This document shows, piece by piece, positions 17,558-28,073 of a stretch of DNA of 48,622 bases. The position numbers and the translations under genes are program-made. The notes below the pieces were generated by a model that worked only from the letters and a program-made list of their open reading frames with translations, was not told where the DNA came from and did no database searches. The DNA comes from Gammaproteobacteria bacterium. GTDB lineage: Bacteria > Gemmatimonadota > Gemmatimonadetes > Longimicrobiales > Gaopeijiaceae. Position 1 is the stretch's first letter. Each line of letters begins with the position of its first letter. The stretch spans positions 12,772 through 61,393 of the forward strand of contig JAPPHB010000136.1 in assembly GCA_028821195.1 (NCBI GenBank), read 5' to 3'.

Positions 17558-19477
17558 TCAGACCTCCTCCAGCTTCTCCTCCAGCAGCTGGTAGGCGATC
17601 GGCAGGAAATCGCGCTCGCTGATGATGCCGATCAGCTTGCCGTTCTTCTCCACCGGGAGAGCGGACACGCGCTTCTCGCGCATGATCCTGATCGCTTCGA
17701 GGGTCGAGGTCTCGGGCTCCACCGTCACCACGTCGGACGCCATGATGGTGTGGATGGGATCGGACTCCTCGGCGCCGGGGGCACCGGAGGCGGCGACCAT
17801 GCGCAGGATCGACCGGTACGAGACCAGCCCGACCAGGGTGTGGTCGTCGTTCTCCACCAGCACATGGCGGATGTTCTGCTTGTCCATCAGGAAGGCGGCC
17901 AGCTCGATGGGTTCGTCCTCGTGCACGGTGAAGAGGTCGGTCACCATGTACTGCTCGACCTTCAGGTAGTTGTAGCGCCAGCCGCCCGCCTCCCAGATCT
18001 CGGCCGGTTCCCATGTGTGCGCGGGACGCGGATCCCGCTGCCGATGGGCCATCCCGGAGGTGAGCGCGGTCATGCGCTCGGCGTCCGATCCCTTTCCGGT
18101 CATGCTGCGCAGCGACTTCAGCTGCCACATCGCGCCGGTCATGCCGGACTCGATGCGCCCCTGGACGATCCCCAGGTAGTGGTCGATTTCGGTCTCCTCG
18201 ATCCCCAGCTCCTCGAGCCCGCTGCGCGACAGCGGAAGCAGTTCACCCAGCAGGAGATCACGCGCGCTCACGGTTTCGCCGGTGAGCCAGTGAAAACCGG
18301 CGTCCAGACCCCTCCGGCAGGCGGCCACGAAGTTGGACTTGGCGTAGTCGAAGTCGACCCGGCTGGCGACGTCGCCGTATTCCCTCGCGCCCCCGAGCAC
18401 CAGGCCGATCCAGAAAGCGGAGTTGGCCACCTCGTCCATGATCGTCGGGCCGGACGGCAGCACGCGGCACTCGATGCGCAGGTGCGGCTTGCCCTCGCTG
18501 ATCCCGTAGCACGGACGATTCCAGCGATACACCGTGCCGTTGTGCAGCTGCAGCGCGGGGAGCTTCGGCACGTCGCCCCGCCCCAGCACCTCGAAGGGAT
18601 CCTCCGTCACTTCTCCGGTCAGGAGGACGCGGAAGCGCGCGATGTCGTCCTCGAAGAGCTCGGTCACCGACTTGTTGATCCAGCGCTCGCCGAAGCGCAC
18701 GCGCGTGCTGGTCTGACGCAGGTGGGGTGTCGCGCTGCGCGTGTCCATCGACTGCTCGAACAGCGCGATGCGGGTCTCGTTCCAGAGGCGCTTGCCGAAG
18801 AGGAGCGGGGAATTGACGCACGCCGCCAGCACAGGCGGGGTGACCAGCTGGGCCACGTTGTAGAAGCTCGGAAACTCCTCCGCGGAAACCTGAAGATGCA
18901 CCTGGTAGCTGGTGTTGCAGGCCTCCACCATCACCGAGTCGTGCTCGACGAAGATCTCGTCGGTGCCCTCGATGCGCAGCCGGTACGACGATTCGCCCCG
19001 GATGCGGTTGAGCGCGTCGTTAAGGGCGTAGTAGCGGGGCATGGGCGTTATGCTGTCCATCGACAGATCGGACTTCCCCAGGGTGGGCAGGATGCCGCAC
19101 AGGACGATGTCCGCTCCCTGCCTTTGCGCGGCGGCGCGCGCCTCCGCGATCCGCTCTTCGATCTCGACCTCCATCGCCGAGAAGCAGCGGCCGGTGAGGA
19201 GCTTGGGCTGGAGGTTGGCTTCCAGGTTGAACAGCGCCAGTTCGGTTGTGAAGGTGTCCTTGGGAAGATGCTCGAGCACATCGAGCGCGACGGTGGCCGG
19301 ACGCCAGCCCCGGTCCACCAGGAAGAACTCCTGTTCCACGCCGAAGCGGCGCACCCCGGACTCGATCATGCCCTCGGAGAGCATTTTCTCCAAGGCCTTG
19401 AGGTCCCTCAGAACCGCCTTGGTAAAGGCGCGGATTTCCGCCGAGTCGCGTCCCGTGTCTGCATCCAGGCGTCCCAT
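17558..19477 (-). CDS. Glutamate-cysteine ligase (GCS2 family) fused to two CBS domains
   Basis: A 639-residue cytoplasmic protein. Residues about 1-490 are a carboxylate-amine ligase of the GCS2 type: FGVEQEFFLVDRGWRP (metal-binding EQEF), NLEANLQPK, HDSVMVEACNTSYQVHLQVS, RTSTRVRFGERW-like region and LRIECRVLPSGPTIMDEV. Residues about 505-635 hold a tandem CBS pair: VEQYMVTDLFTVHEDEPIELAAFLM and IHTIMASDVVTVEPETSTLEAIRIMREKRVSALPV, ending GIISERDFLPIAYQLLEE. CBS pairs normally sense adenosine nucleotides, so ligase activity may be tuned by energy charge; that is inference. The ATG at 19477 has a GAGG Shine-Dalgarno; 21 upstream codons were rejected. Substrates may be glutamate and cysteine or another amine. 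Confidence 0.9.
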   Translation of the reverse strand: MGRLDADTGRDSAEIRAFTKAVLRDLKALEKMLSEGMIESGVRRFGVEQEFFLVDRGWRPATVALDVLEHLPKDTFTTELALFNLEANLQPKLLTGRCFSAMEVEIEERIAEARAAAQRQGADIVLCGILPTLGKSDLSMDSITPMPRYYALNDALNRIRGESSYRLRIEGTDEIFVEHDSVMVEACNTSYQVHLQVSAEEFPSFYNVAQLVTPPVLAACVNSPLLFGKRLWNETRIALFEQSMDTRSATPHLRQTSTRVRFGERWINKSVTELFEDDIARFRVLLTGEVTEDPFEVLGRGDVPKLPALQLHNGTVYRWNRPCYGISEGKPHLRIECRVLPSGPTIMDEVANSAFWIGLVLGGAREYGDVASRVDFDYAKSNFVAACRRGLDAGFHWLTGETVSARDLLLGELLPLSRSGLEELGIEETEIDHYLGIVQGRIESGMTGAMWQLKSLRSMTGKGSDAERMTALTSGMAHRQRDPRPAHTWEPAEIWEAGGWRYNYLKVEQYMVTDLFTVHEDEPIELAAFLMDKQNIRHVLVENDDHTLVGLVSYRSILRMVAASGAPGAEESDPIHTIMASDVVTVEPETSTLEAIRIMREKRVSALPVEKNGKLIGIISERDFLPIAYQLLEEKLEEV

Positions 19478-19594
19478 TGTGCCTCGTCCGGTTGAACGGT
19501 TGGAACCGCTGAGGGACGCCCGCACCCGGCGGGTGCCCATGGGCGGATTTTATCCAAGACCAACACGCAATGCGAGTGGCCAGCCACCGGTTTG

Positions 19595-20263
19595 CTACTC
19601 GCTGAAGGTCGCGATCTCCCGCAGGGACTTCTTGCCGATGACGGGCACCCTGGCGTCGTCCGCCGGATACCCCGCCACCAGCAACAGAAAAGGGCGCTCG
19701 TTCTTCGGACGGCCCAGGATACGGTTCAGGAAGCCCATGGGGCTGGGCGTGTGGGTGAGCGAAGCCAGTCCGGCGTGATGGAGGGCCGTGATAAGAAGCC
19801 CCGTGGCGATGCCGACCGACTCGGTCACGTAGTAGTTCTTGCGGCGGCTCCCGTCGGGCAGCAGAGCGTAGCTCTCGGCGAAGATCACGATCAGGTACGG
19901 CGCGATCTCCAGGAAGGGCTTGTGTTCGTCGGTGCCCAGGGGTGCGAGCGCCCGCAGCCATTCGTCCGGCGCCCGTCCCCGGTAGAAGGCCCGCTCTTCT
20001 TCCTCCGCGGCCTCGCGGATCTGCGTCTTCACCGCGGGGTCGCTCACCACGACGAAATGCCAGGGCTGATGGTTGGCGCCGTTGGGGGCGGAGCCGGCGG
20101 CCAGCAGGCAATCCTCGATGATCCCGCGCGGCACCGGGCGCGGCGAGAAGTCGCGCACCGTGCGGCGGCGGCGGACTTCCTCGCGGAACGCGCGCGCACG
20201 GGCGCGCATATCCCGGACGGAATACTCCCGATAGTCTTCCAGCGGCATCAGCCTGATGCTCAT
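19595..20263 (-). CDS. Nitroreductase-family FMN oxidoreductase
   Basis: A 222-residue flavoprotein of the nitroreductase superfamily. The start matches the family: [45 protein letters not shown] (FMN phosphate and ring contacts), then [59 protein letters not shown]. This form resembles bacterial BluB/IYD-like and generic nitroreductases; dehalogenase or nitroreductase substrate not identifiable. The ATG overlaps the M28 peptidase stop (ATGA at 20260-20263), so translation is coupled. No signal peptide. Confidence 0.9.
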   Translation of the reverse strand: MSIRLMPLEDYREYSVRDMRARARAFREEVRRRRTVRDFSPRPVPRGIIEDCLLAAGSAPNGANHQPWHFVVVSDPAVKTQIREAAEEEERAFYRGRAPDEWLRALAPLGTDEHKPFLEIAPYLIVIFAESYALLPDGSRRKNYYVTESVGIATGLLITALHHAGLASLTHTPSPMGFLNRILGRPKNERPFLLLVAGYPADDARVPVIGKKSLREIATFSE

Positions 20264-21336
20264 GGCCTGCTCTCGATCATCTCGACGATCATCCGGCGGC
20301 TTTCGGGATTCCACTCGGGCGGCTCCGGAGCGCTGGCGATCTCGAGCCCCAGGTAGAAGATGAGCCGGGTCAGGCGCGCTCCCTTTTCGGCGTCGATCAG
20401 CTCGACCTCGTCGCTCGGCCGGTGGTAGTCGTCGTGGGTCCCGTTGAAGAAGAAGAGGACCGGCACGCCGTTGCGCGCGAAGTTGTAGTGGTCCGAACGG
20501 AAGTAGAAGTTCTCGTCCGGCCACAGGTCGTCGATGGCGGTCATGCCGAGTTCCGGATGCGCCAAGTTGACGCGTTCCAGGGTCGCCCCCAGGTCCGAGT
20601 GCTCCTTGCCGATGGCCACGATGGTGTCGGGCCAGTTGCGGCCCACCATGTCCATGTTGAGGTTGGCCACCATGCGCCCCGAGGCGACCGGCTCCGGCGG
20701 GTCGTCGGCGTAGGCGCGGCTTCCGTGCAGGCCCCGCTCCTCTCCGCTCACCAGCAGGAATACCGTCGACCGCGGGGGTGGCTCTTCGAGCGAGGCGAAC
20801 GCCTCGGCGATCTCGATGACCGCGGCCGTACCGGAAGCGTCGTCGTCGGCCCCGTTGTAGATGCTGTCCCCGCTCGCGTCCGGATCCCGCACTCCCACGT
20901 GGTCCATGTGGGCAGTGAACACGACGTACTCGTTCCGCAGTTCCGGATCGCTGCCCGTCAGCACGGCGGCCACGTTGGGCGCTTCGACCGCAGGGGCTTC
21001 GACATCAACGAACCGGGGACGGAAGGAGTAGCGCTGGATGAACCCGCCCCCGCCACCCCCCGGTTCGAGTCCCATTGCAGCGAGCTCTCCCGCAATCCAG
21101 CGTGCGGCCTCCTCGATCTCCGGGCTGGGCGTGGCCCGGCCCCGCATGGAGTCGTGGGCCAGGATCGCCACCCGGTCCAGAAAGTCCGCCTCGGTGATGG
21201 TCGCGGCGGCCGCGCGCGCCTCGCCCGAAGAGCCGGACAAGGGCGTACCCGCCTCTTCGTCGCCCGCGCACGCGCCGGCCGCCAAACAGGCCAGTATCCC
21301 TCCCGCCACGCGCCGATCGCTTCCCTTCCATCTCAT
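20260..21336 (-). CDS. M28-family zinc aminopeptidase lipoprotein
   Basis: A 358-residue envelope-anchored aminopeptidase. Signal with lipobox AAGAC (Cys23). The two-zinc M28 site is complete: [20 protein letters not shown] (bridging Asp), [11 protein letters not shown] (catalytic Glu-Glu), NLNMDMVGR, and [15 protein letters not shown] (last His). It would trim N-terminal residues from extracellular peptides. The ATG at 21336 comes after a 400-base-plus region with only a small ORF; the stop overlaps the nitroreductase start. It may work with the other secreted peptidases of the window in peptide scavenging (inference). Confidence 0.92.
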   Translation of the reverse strand: MRWKGSDRRVAGGILACLAAGACAGDEEAGTPLSGSSGEARAAAATITEADFLDRVAILAHDSMRGRATPSPEIEEAARWIAGELAAMGLEPGGGGGGFIQRYSFRPRFVDVEAPAVEAPNVAAVLTGSDPELRNEYVVFTAHMDHVGVRDPDASGDSIYNGADDDASGTAAVIEIAEAFASLEEPPPRSTVFLLVSGEERGLHGSRAYADDPPEPVASGRMVANLNMDMVGRNWPDTIVAIGKEHSDLGATLERVNLAHPELGMTAIDDLWPDENFYFRSDHYNFARNGVPVLFFFNGTHDDYHRPSDEVELIDAEKGARLTRLIFYLGLEIASAPEPPEWNPESRRMIVEMIESRP

Positions 21337-21586
21337 GGCCTTGCTCCCTGCCGCGAAAACCTTCCAGCCTGGCGGGCGACGGACCGCCCGCCCCTCAACG
21401 ACGGAAATCCATCATCGGCTGTCAAGATGCTGGCACTCAGGTCTTCTGCTGCCGATCGACATGTCGCTGGTCGCCGAGACCTCGGAGACCCGGTGGCGCC
21501 GTGCGCTCAATACCAAAGCCCCCGAACCCGCTTCCACGGGCCCGGGGGCATCACCACCCCACCACACATCTCGACTCAGCCGATAC

Positions 21587-21754
21587 TCATTCCTTCGAAC
21601 CGGCCAGGGGAATGTTCGGAACGTCCTTCAATGAAGAGATGGGTCGAGCGTCACGCGCCAGAAGCCGCAGATTGCGGGCTTCCCGGTACCTCCCTTCATC
21701 CTCCGCCCTCGATGCCGCTCTTCCCAGGTGCCTGATTCGTTCTTCCGTGCTCAT
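21587..21754 (-). CDS. Small 55-residue soluble protein, unknown function
   Basis: A short ORF encoding a charged, Arg/Glu-rich, helix-prone peptide that starts MSTEERIRHLGRAASRAEDE and ends NIPLAGSKE. Support for reality is the strong GGGGGAG Shine-Dalgarno 4-5 bases before the ATG and its isolation in an otherwise empty intergenic stretch (21337-21972). No homologue is recognised; the RAEDEGRYREARNLRLLA stretch looks like a tetratricopeptide-like or coiled helix pair. The flanking bases 21337-21586 and 21755-21972 hold nothing else I can support. Confidence 0.5.
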   Translation of the reverse strand: MSTEERIRHLGRAASRAEDEGRYREARNLRLLARDARPISSLKDVPNIPLAGSKE

Positions 21755-21972
21755 CCCACTCCCCCTGTCTCCCGGGGCCTACGCGACCGGCGCATGCCCG
21801 GTTTCAGCGGTCCGGTTGGTGCGAGACATATAGCAAGAGTCGTGCCATATTCGGCAACGGACCGCCCCGAGGTGGCCGTGCCGGTTTGCCATGCCGATCC
21901 GGCCCCCGTAGGCTCAGGGCTCGCACCCCCCGCCCGCGTGGCCCCGCAGGCCCTCGTCCGGAGAACCAGACC

Positions 21973-23112
21973 GTGACCACCTCCGCCCAGCACTCGTTCT
22001 TCCGCCGCTACCTGCTCCCGGGATTCGTCTTTCAGTCGGTGGTCATCGCGGGAGGCTACGGCACCGGGCGCGAACTCGTGGAGTTCTTCCTCACGCAAGG
22101 CCCACGCGGCGGCCTCATGGCCATGCTGGTGGTGTCCACGGTGATCTGGAGCGCGACCTGCGCGGTGACCTTCGACTTCGCCCGCCGCTTTTCCGCCTAC
22201 GACTACCGAACCTTCTGCCGCCGCCTCCTGGGCGGGCGCTGGTGGGTCGCCTACGAGGCGGCATACCTGGCGTTCCTCATGCTGGTTCTGGCGGTCATCG
22301 CGGCCGCGGCCGGGAGCATACTCGAAGAGACGTTCGGCATCAGCTACGTTGCGGGGGTGCTCGGCATGATCGCCGCCATCGGCTACCTGGTGTTCCGCGG
22401 GTCGAGGACCATAGAGCGGTTCTTCGCGGGGTGGTCCTTCGTGCTCTACGCCGTGTTCGTCCTCTTCTTCATCCTCTGTTTCGTCTCGTTCGGGGGAGAG
22501 ATCTCGCAGAGGTTCGCCGCGGTCCCGGCGGGCGAGGGCTGGTTCCTTGCCGGCGTACGCTACGCCGCCTACAACCTCGCGACCATTCCCGGCCTGCTCT
22601 TCGTGATGCGGCACGTCGGCACCCGCCGGGAGGCGGTCTCCGCGGGCCTGCTGGCCGGCCCGATCGCCATCATCCCCGGGGTGCTCTTCTACCTCGCCAT
22701 GGTGGGGCAGTACCCGGAGATCCTGGACCGCACCGTCCCCGCGAACGCGCTGCTCGAAACGCTCGGCATGCGCTGGTTCCAACTCGCGTTCCAGCTGGCG
22801 CTCTTCGGAACCCTGATCGAGACCGGGGCGGGGATGATCCACGCAGTGAACGAGCGCATAGCGGCGGTCTACGCGCGACGCAAGGCGGAGATGCCCGCTC
22901 GCCTGCGCACCGGGATCGGCACAGGCCTGCTGGTCGGCGGCGCCCTCATCGCCCAATTCGGGCTGATCGACCTGATCGCGCGGGGGTACGGGACCATGAC
23001 CTGGGTCTTCCTGGCCGTGTACGTCGTACCGGTGCTCACCGTGGGCGTGTGGAAGCTGGCACGCGGCGGCTCCGATCGGCGTTTGCGTCCCGGCGAGGCA
23101 ACACTTTCGTAA
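21973..23112 (+). CDS. Polytopic membrane protein, YkvI-like transporter family
   Basis: A 379-residue integral membrane protein with about ten hydrophobic segments. The N-terminus PGFVFQSVVIAGGYGTGRELVEFFL, with a broken first helix rich in Gly, and the overall layout resemble YkvI-family proteins of the APC-like transporter fold; later landmarks are FGTLIETGAGMIHAVNERI. No substrate is predictable. The GTG at 21973 has a GGAG Shine-Dalgarno 9 bases upstream and places the first helix correctly; the 29 upstream codons are Arg/Pro-rich. It precedes the pst operon by 129 bases on the same strand but there is no clear functional tie. Confidence 0.68.
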   Translation: MTTSAQHSFFRRYLLPGFVFQSVVIAGGYGTGRELVEFFLTQGPRGGLMAMLVVSTVIWSATCAVTFDFARRFSAYDYRTFCRRLLGGRWWVAYEAAYLAFLMLVLAVIAAAAGSILEETFGISYVAGVLGMIAAIGYLVFRGSRTIERFFAGWSFVLYAVFVLFFILCFVSFGGEISQRFAAVPAGEGWFLAGVRYAAYNLATIPGLLFVMRHVGTRREAVSAGLLAGPIAIIPGVLFYLAMVGQYPEILDRTVPANALLETLGMRWFQLAFQLALFGTLIETGAGMIHAVNERIAAVYARRKAEMPARLRTGIGTGLLVGGALIAQFGLIDLIARGYGTMTWVFLAVYVVPVLTVGVWKLARGGSDRRLRPGEATLS

Positions 23113-23241
23113 CAGAAGCCCGCAGCGCACCGGCGCCCGGTATCGGAGGGCCCGCCGTGCGGATAGGTTATGGTGGCCCCGATTCCGAAGCAGGGCGCGG
23201 GTATGCCCGATTGCAGCGATCATCCATGGAGGGAACCGAGA

Positions 23242-24117
23242 ATGAGACGTAGCATGTCCACCCTGTTGTCGATCCTTGTCATCGCCTGCGGCGGCCGTGC
23301 CGACAACAGCGCGCGCGCGGTGATCCAGAACAAGGGATCGGATACGCTGATCACCGTCGCCCAGGCCTGGGCGGAAGCGTACAGCGCAGTCGACGCCGCG
23401 GTCGCCGTGGCGGTCTCGGGCGGCGGCTCCGGCACCGGCATCTCGGCGATGATCAACGGCACGGTGGACATCGCCAACTCGAGCCGCAAGATGACCTCGC
23501 GGGAGATCGAGGCTGCTCGCGCGAACGGCAACGATCCCGTGGAGCACCTGGTCGGCCACGACGCGCTGGCCGTGTACGTCCACCGCGACAATCCGGTGGA
23601 CCGGCTTACCCTGGACCAGCTGGCCGGCATCTACGGAGAGAACGGCACGATCCAGCGCTGGAGCCAGCTCGACGTTCAGGTGCCGGGGTGCGCATCGGAC
23701 GAGATCGTCCGCGTCAGCCGGCAGAACAACTCCGGCACCTTTGCGTATTTCCGCGAGGCGGTTCTCGACAACGAGGATTTCAAGCTCGGGTCGCACGACA
23801 TGCACGGCTCGAAGGACGTGGTGCACCTCGTGGCCCAGACGCCGTGTTCGATCGGCTACAGCGGAATGGCCTACGCAACCCCCGAGGTCACGATGCCCTG
23901 CGTCATGGACACTGCCGGCGACCCGTGCGTCGCCCCCTCGATCGAGACGGCGCTCGACGGCAGCTACCCGATCTCACGGCCTCTGCTCATGTACACCTCC
24001 GGTAGTCCGGCGGGCGAGGTCAAGGCCTATCTCGACTGGGTGCTGGGCGATGCCGGGCAGTGCATCATGCTGGAGCTGGGCTACACCCCCGCGATGCCCG
24101 CCGAGTGTGTACAATAG
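23242..24117 (+). CDS. pstS: Phosphate-binding lipoprotein PstS
   Basis: Periplasmic phosphate receptor for the Pst ABC transporter, 291 residues. Lipobox VIAC gives an anchored Cys near residue 16. Phosphate-contact loops are visible: IQNKGSDTL, SGGGSGTGISAMINGTVDIANSSR, and RQNNSGTFAYFRE, all typical of PstS. It has several extra Cys (PGCAS, TPCSIG, MPCVMD, DPCV, GQC, AECVQ), which could form disulfides. The ATG at 23242 has a GGAGGG Shine-Dalgarno 8 bases upstream; 24 upstream codons were rejected. No Pho box is recognisable in 23113-23241. First gene of pstS-C-A-B1-B2; phoU is not present. Confidence 0.94.
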   Translation: MRRSMSTLLSILVIACGGRADNSARAVIQNKGSDTLITVAQAWAEAYSAVDAAVAVAVSGGGSGTGISAMINGTVDIANSSRKMTSREIEAARANGNDPVEHLVGHDALAVYVHRDNPVDRLTLDQLAGIYGENGTIQRWSQLDVQVPGCASDEIVRVSRQNNSGTFAYFREAVLDNEDFKLGSHDMHGSKDVVHLVAQTPCSIGYSGMAYATPEVTMPCVMDTAGDPCVAPSIETALDGSYPISRPLLMYTSGSPAGEVKAYLDWVLGDAGQCIMLELGYTPAMPAECVQ

Positions 24118-24147
24118 CTCGGGACAAGGACACCTGATCGGCCCTCA

Positions 24148-25089
24148 ATGAATCCGCAGGCGCTCGCCCGCTCGCGCGACTTCGACCACCGCGGCCGCGC
24201 CTGGTACGCGGACCGCGCGGTGACGGTGTTCGTCTTCATCGGCGGCACTTCGGCGATCCTCTTCATCGGCGGGATCTTCGCCTTCATCGCGCGCGAAGGC
24301 CTCGGGTTCGTGTTCACCGAATTCGACGCGGGCGAGTTTTTCGGCTCCATCGCCTGGCGGCCCACCTCGGCGCTGGATGCCACCTACGGAGCACTGGCGC
24401 TCATCGTGGGGACGGCGAGCATTACGGGGCTGGCGATGGTGGTGTCGATCCCCTTCTCGCTGGCGGCCGCCGTGTTCATCGGTGAATTCGCGCGGGGCCG
24501 GGTGCGCGAGACGCTCAAGGTGCTTGTCGAGCTGCTCGCGGCCATCCCCTCCGTCGTGTGGGGGTTCATCGGCTTCAGCATCATGAACTCCCTGATCATC
24601 GACCTCTTCGACGTTCCCATCGGGCTCAACGTCCTGAACGCGGGGATCATCCTGGGGCTGATGGCGGCGCCCATCATGACCACCATCGCCGAGGACGCCC
24701 TCAAGGCGGTCCCGGATGGCTATCGGGAAGCAGCCGAGGCGCTGGGCGCCACCCGCTGGCAGGTGATTCGCAAGGTGGTGATTCCCGCGGCGAAGAACGG
24801 CCTGGTGGCGGCGGTGCTGCTGGGCGTGGGGCGAGGGTTCGGCGAGACCATGGTCGTGCTCATGGCGAGCGGCCACTCCATCAACCTTCCGGACAGCGTG
24901 TTCGACTCCGTGCGCGCGCTCACCGCCACCATTGCGGCGGAACTGGGCGAGACGGCCGTCGGCTCAGATCACTTCCGGGCGCTCTTCACGCTCGGCATCC
25001 TGCTCTTCATGGTGACCTTCGCGATCAACCTGGCCGCTGATACCATCATGCGCGGGATCCGCAGGAAGGGGGAGCGGGGGCGCCCATGA
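24148..25089 (+). CDS. pstC: Phosphate ABC transporter permease PstC
   Basis: Inner-membrane permease of the Pst system, 313 residues, six predicted membrane segments. The conserved cytoplasmic EAA loop that docks on the ATPase is GYREAAEALGATRWQVIRKVVIPAAKNG. AIPSVVWGFIGFSIM and GRGFGETMVVLMASG are usual PstC landmarks. It starts 30 bases after pstS and its stop overlaps the pstA start (ATGA at 25086-25089). In the usual transporter PstC pairs with PstA; here the ATPase partners are two different subunits, so each permease may contact a specific one (inference). Confidence 0.95.
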   Translation: MNPQALARSRDFDHRGRAWYADRAVTVFVFIGGTSAILFIGGIFAFIAREGLGFVFTEFDAGEFFGSIAWRPTSALDATYGALALIVGTASITGLAMVVSIPFSLAAAVFIGEFARGRVRETLKVLVELLAAIPSVVWGFIGFSIMNSLIIDLFDVPIGLNVLNAGIILGLMAAPIMTTIAEDALKAVPDGYREAAEALGATRWQVIRKVVIPAAKNGLVAAVLLGVGRGFGETMVVLMASGHSINLPDSVFDSVRALTATIAAELGETAVGSDHFRALFTLGILLFMVTFAINLAADTIMRGIRRKGERGRP

Positions 25090-25976
25090 CCGGTACGGCG
25101 GCACCGTTGTTCGCGGGCACCTCGCTGAACGCGCGCGACCGGAAGGTCGAGTGGCTGGTGCGCGCTCTGCTCGGACTGATGACCGCGCTGCTCATCCTCC
25201 CGGTCGTGATCATCATGGCACTGCTGGTGGTAGAGGGCGGCCCCGTCATCTCCTGGGAGTTTCTTACCACGCCGCCGGTGGACGGCATGACCGCCGGGGG
25301 CATTCTGCCCGCCCTGGTGGGGACGGTGTGGCTGGTGGTCGTGGCGCTGATCGCGTCGGTGCCCGTGGGAGTGGCGGCCGCCGTCTACCTGAGCGAGTAC
25401 GCCCCCGACAACTGGCTCACGCGCGCCATAAACCTCGCGATCATCAACCTGGCGGGGGTGCCGTCGATCGTGCACGCCCTGTTCGGGGTGGGCGCCTTCG
25501 TGCTCTTCTTCCGCTTCGGCACGAGCATTCTGGCGGCCAGCCTCACCTTGGCGGTGATGACGCTCCCGGTCGTCATCGTGTCCACCCGCGAGTCGCTGCA
25601 AGCGGTGCCGCGCGCCTTCCGGGAGGCCTGCTGGAACATGGGTGCAACCCGCTGGCAGACCATTCGCCGCATCGTGCTGCCCAACGCCCTCAGCGGCATC
25701 CTCACGGGCATCATCCTGGAGGTGTCGCGCACCTCGGGAGAGACCGCTCCCATCATGTTCACGGGCGCGGCTTTCTTCCTCCCGTTCCTGCCCCAGGGGG
25801 TCCTGGACCAGACGATGGCGATGTCGCTCCACCTGTTCGTGATCACCACACAGGTGCCCGACGCTCCGGAAGCGCTGCCCTTCGGAGTGGCACTGGTGCT
25901 GATTTCCATGGTGCTGGCGATGAACGCGCTCTCCATCGCTTTTCGCATGTACGTGCGCGGGAGGAAGAAGTGGTAG
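25086..25976 (+). CDS. pstA: Phosphate ABC transporter permease PstA
   Basis: Second inner-membrane permease, 296 residues, with about six membrane segments. EAA loop: AFREACWNMGATRWQTIRRIVLPNALSG. Other family marks are GVAAAVYLSEYAPDNWLTRAINLAIINLAGVPSIVHALFG and SRTSGETAPIMFTGAAFF. ATG overlaps the pstC stop; the last codons overlap the GTG start of pstB1 (25970), so the five-gene set is translationally coupled at three junctions. Confidence 0.95.
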   Translation: MTGTAAPLFAGTSLNARDRKVEWLVRALLGLMTALLILPVVIIMALLVVEGGPVISWEFLTTPPVDGMTAGGILPALVGTVWLVVVALIASVPVGVAAAVYLSEYAPDNWLTRAINLAIINLAGVPSIVHALFGVGAFVLFFRFGTSILAASLTLAVMTLPVVIVSTRESLQAVPRAFREACWNMGATRWQTIRRIVLPNALSGILTGIILEVSRTSGETAPIMFTGAAFFLPFLPQGVLDQTMAMSLHLFVITTQVPDAPEALPFGVALVLISMVLAMNALSIAFRMYVRGRKKW

Positions 25977-26765
25977 GGGACGTGGCGCCCAACGGCGGCG
26001 GCGCCTCGGCCGATGCGCTCTCCGCGAAGGTGGTCGTGCAGAACCTCACGATTCGCTACGGGAACCAGGTGGCGCTGCGAGGGCTGGATCTCTCCATTCG
26101 CCGGAACGAGATCCTGGGGGTCATCGGCCCCGCGGGCTCGGGCAAGACCTCGTTCCTGCGCGCCCTCAACCGCATGGACGAGTTCATCCCCGGGATGGAG
26201 GTGGAGGGCCGGATTACCTTCGACGGCCGCGATATCCGCCGCGTTCGCAACGTGTACGCCCTGCGCAGCCGCATCGGTGTGGTCTTTCCGCTCCCGGTGG
26301 GGCTCCCGCTCACCGTCTACGAGAACGTGGCGCTGGCTCCGCGCCTGCGGGGCGTGCGCAAGGGGAGCGAGCTCGACGAGATCGTCGAACGGTGCCTCCG
26401 GCGCGCCGCGCTCTGGGAAGAGGTGAAGGACCGCCTGGACTCGCTCGGAAGCCTGCTCTCCGGAGGCCAGCAGCAGCGTCTGACCATCGCGCGCGCGCTT
26501 TCGCAGGAACCCGATCTTCTGCTCCTGGACGAGTTCTCGATCGCTGTGGATCCGGTCACCACGATGCGCATCGAAGAAGTCCTCAAGGAATTGAAGCAGG
26601 AGATGTCGATCGTGCTGGTGACCAATCTGGTGCAGCAGGCGAGGCGGCTGGCGGACCGGACCGCGTTCTTCCTGACCGGCGAGCACGTCGAAACCAGCGG
26701 CACGGCGCGCATCTTCAGCGGCATCGTCAAGGACCCGCGCACCCACGACTACATCGAGGGACGCT

Positions 26766-26773
<8 letters not shown>
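25970..26773 (+). CDS. pstB1: PstB-like ATPase 1 with degenerate Q-loop and H-loop
   Basis: Nucleotide-binding subunit of the phosphate transporter, 267 residues. Walker A is intact (GPAGSGKTS, 53-61), the ABC signature is intact (LSGGQ, 163-167), and Walker B keeps Asp187-Glu188 (LLLLDEFS). But the Q-loop Gln is replaced: FQKP of normal PstB reads FPLP (Pro107), and the switch His is replaced by Asn219 (VTN where PstB has VTHN). DEPCSALDP reads DEFSIAVDP. The start is GTG at 25970 with GGAGG 5 bases upstream, overlapping pstA by 7 bases. Alone it should hydrolyse ATP poorly; with PstB2 it would complete one good site (see findings). Confidence 0.93.
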
Positions 26774-27554
<781 letters not shown>

Positions 27555-27594
27555 TCGCCGTGCGGCGGGGCGCGGATGGCCCCGCGAGAGAGGA

Positions 27595-27668
<74 letters not shown>

Positions 27669-27700
27669 CTGTTGCGGCCGAGACCGGCTGCGCCCCCGCG

Positions 27701-28071
27701 GCGGAGCGCACGGAATAAGCCGAGTTCTGTCCCCGCCCGAAGACGGGGGAGGATCATTTATCTGGGACCGGCATCGCTGCCGGCCTCGTGCGGCCTACCC
27801 GGGACTCGGGCGGAGCGGGCTACTCCTCGTCCTCTATTCGGCCTTGCTCCGGGTGGGGTTTGCCATGCGGCCCCTGTTGCCAGCGGCCCGGTGCGCCCTT
27901 ACCGCACCCTTTCACCCTTGCCTGTGCCCCGGGGGGCCATCGGCGGTCTGCTCTCTGCGGCACTTTCCGTCGGCTCACGCCGCCCGGGCGTTACCCGGCA
28001 CCCTGCCCTGTGGAGCTCGGACTTTCCTCCAGCGGGCGAACCCGCCAGCGATCCTCACTCGTGCGCTCCGC
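27701..28071 (-). ncRNA. rnpB: RNase P RNA, bacterial type A-like
   Basis: Catalytic RNA that matures tRNA 5' ends. Conserved stretches on the minus strand include GAGGAAAGTCCGAGCTCC near the 5' end, GGGTGAAAGGGTGCGGTAAG (P10/P11), GCAAACCCCACCCGGAGCAA, GATAAATGATC and ACAGAACTCGGCTTAT at the 3' end. The ends are set by the P1 helix, whose 12-base arms are exact complements (28060-28071 and 27701-27712), giving about 371 nucleotides. The L15 region reads AGGACGAGGAGTAGCCCG, where E. coli has GGGTTCATAAGGTACGG; the GGU that pairs with tRNA CCA is not seen (see findings). Confidence 0.95.
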
Positions 28072-28073
28072 GT

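Noticed and set aside
23113..23241. Pho box upstream of pstS
   Set aside because: No tandem CTGTCAT-like or comparable direct repeat could be seen; phosphate regulation is not claimed from sequence.
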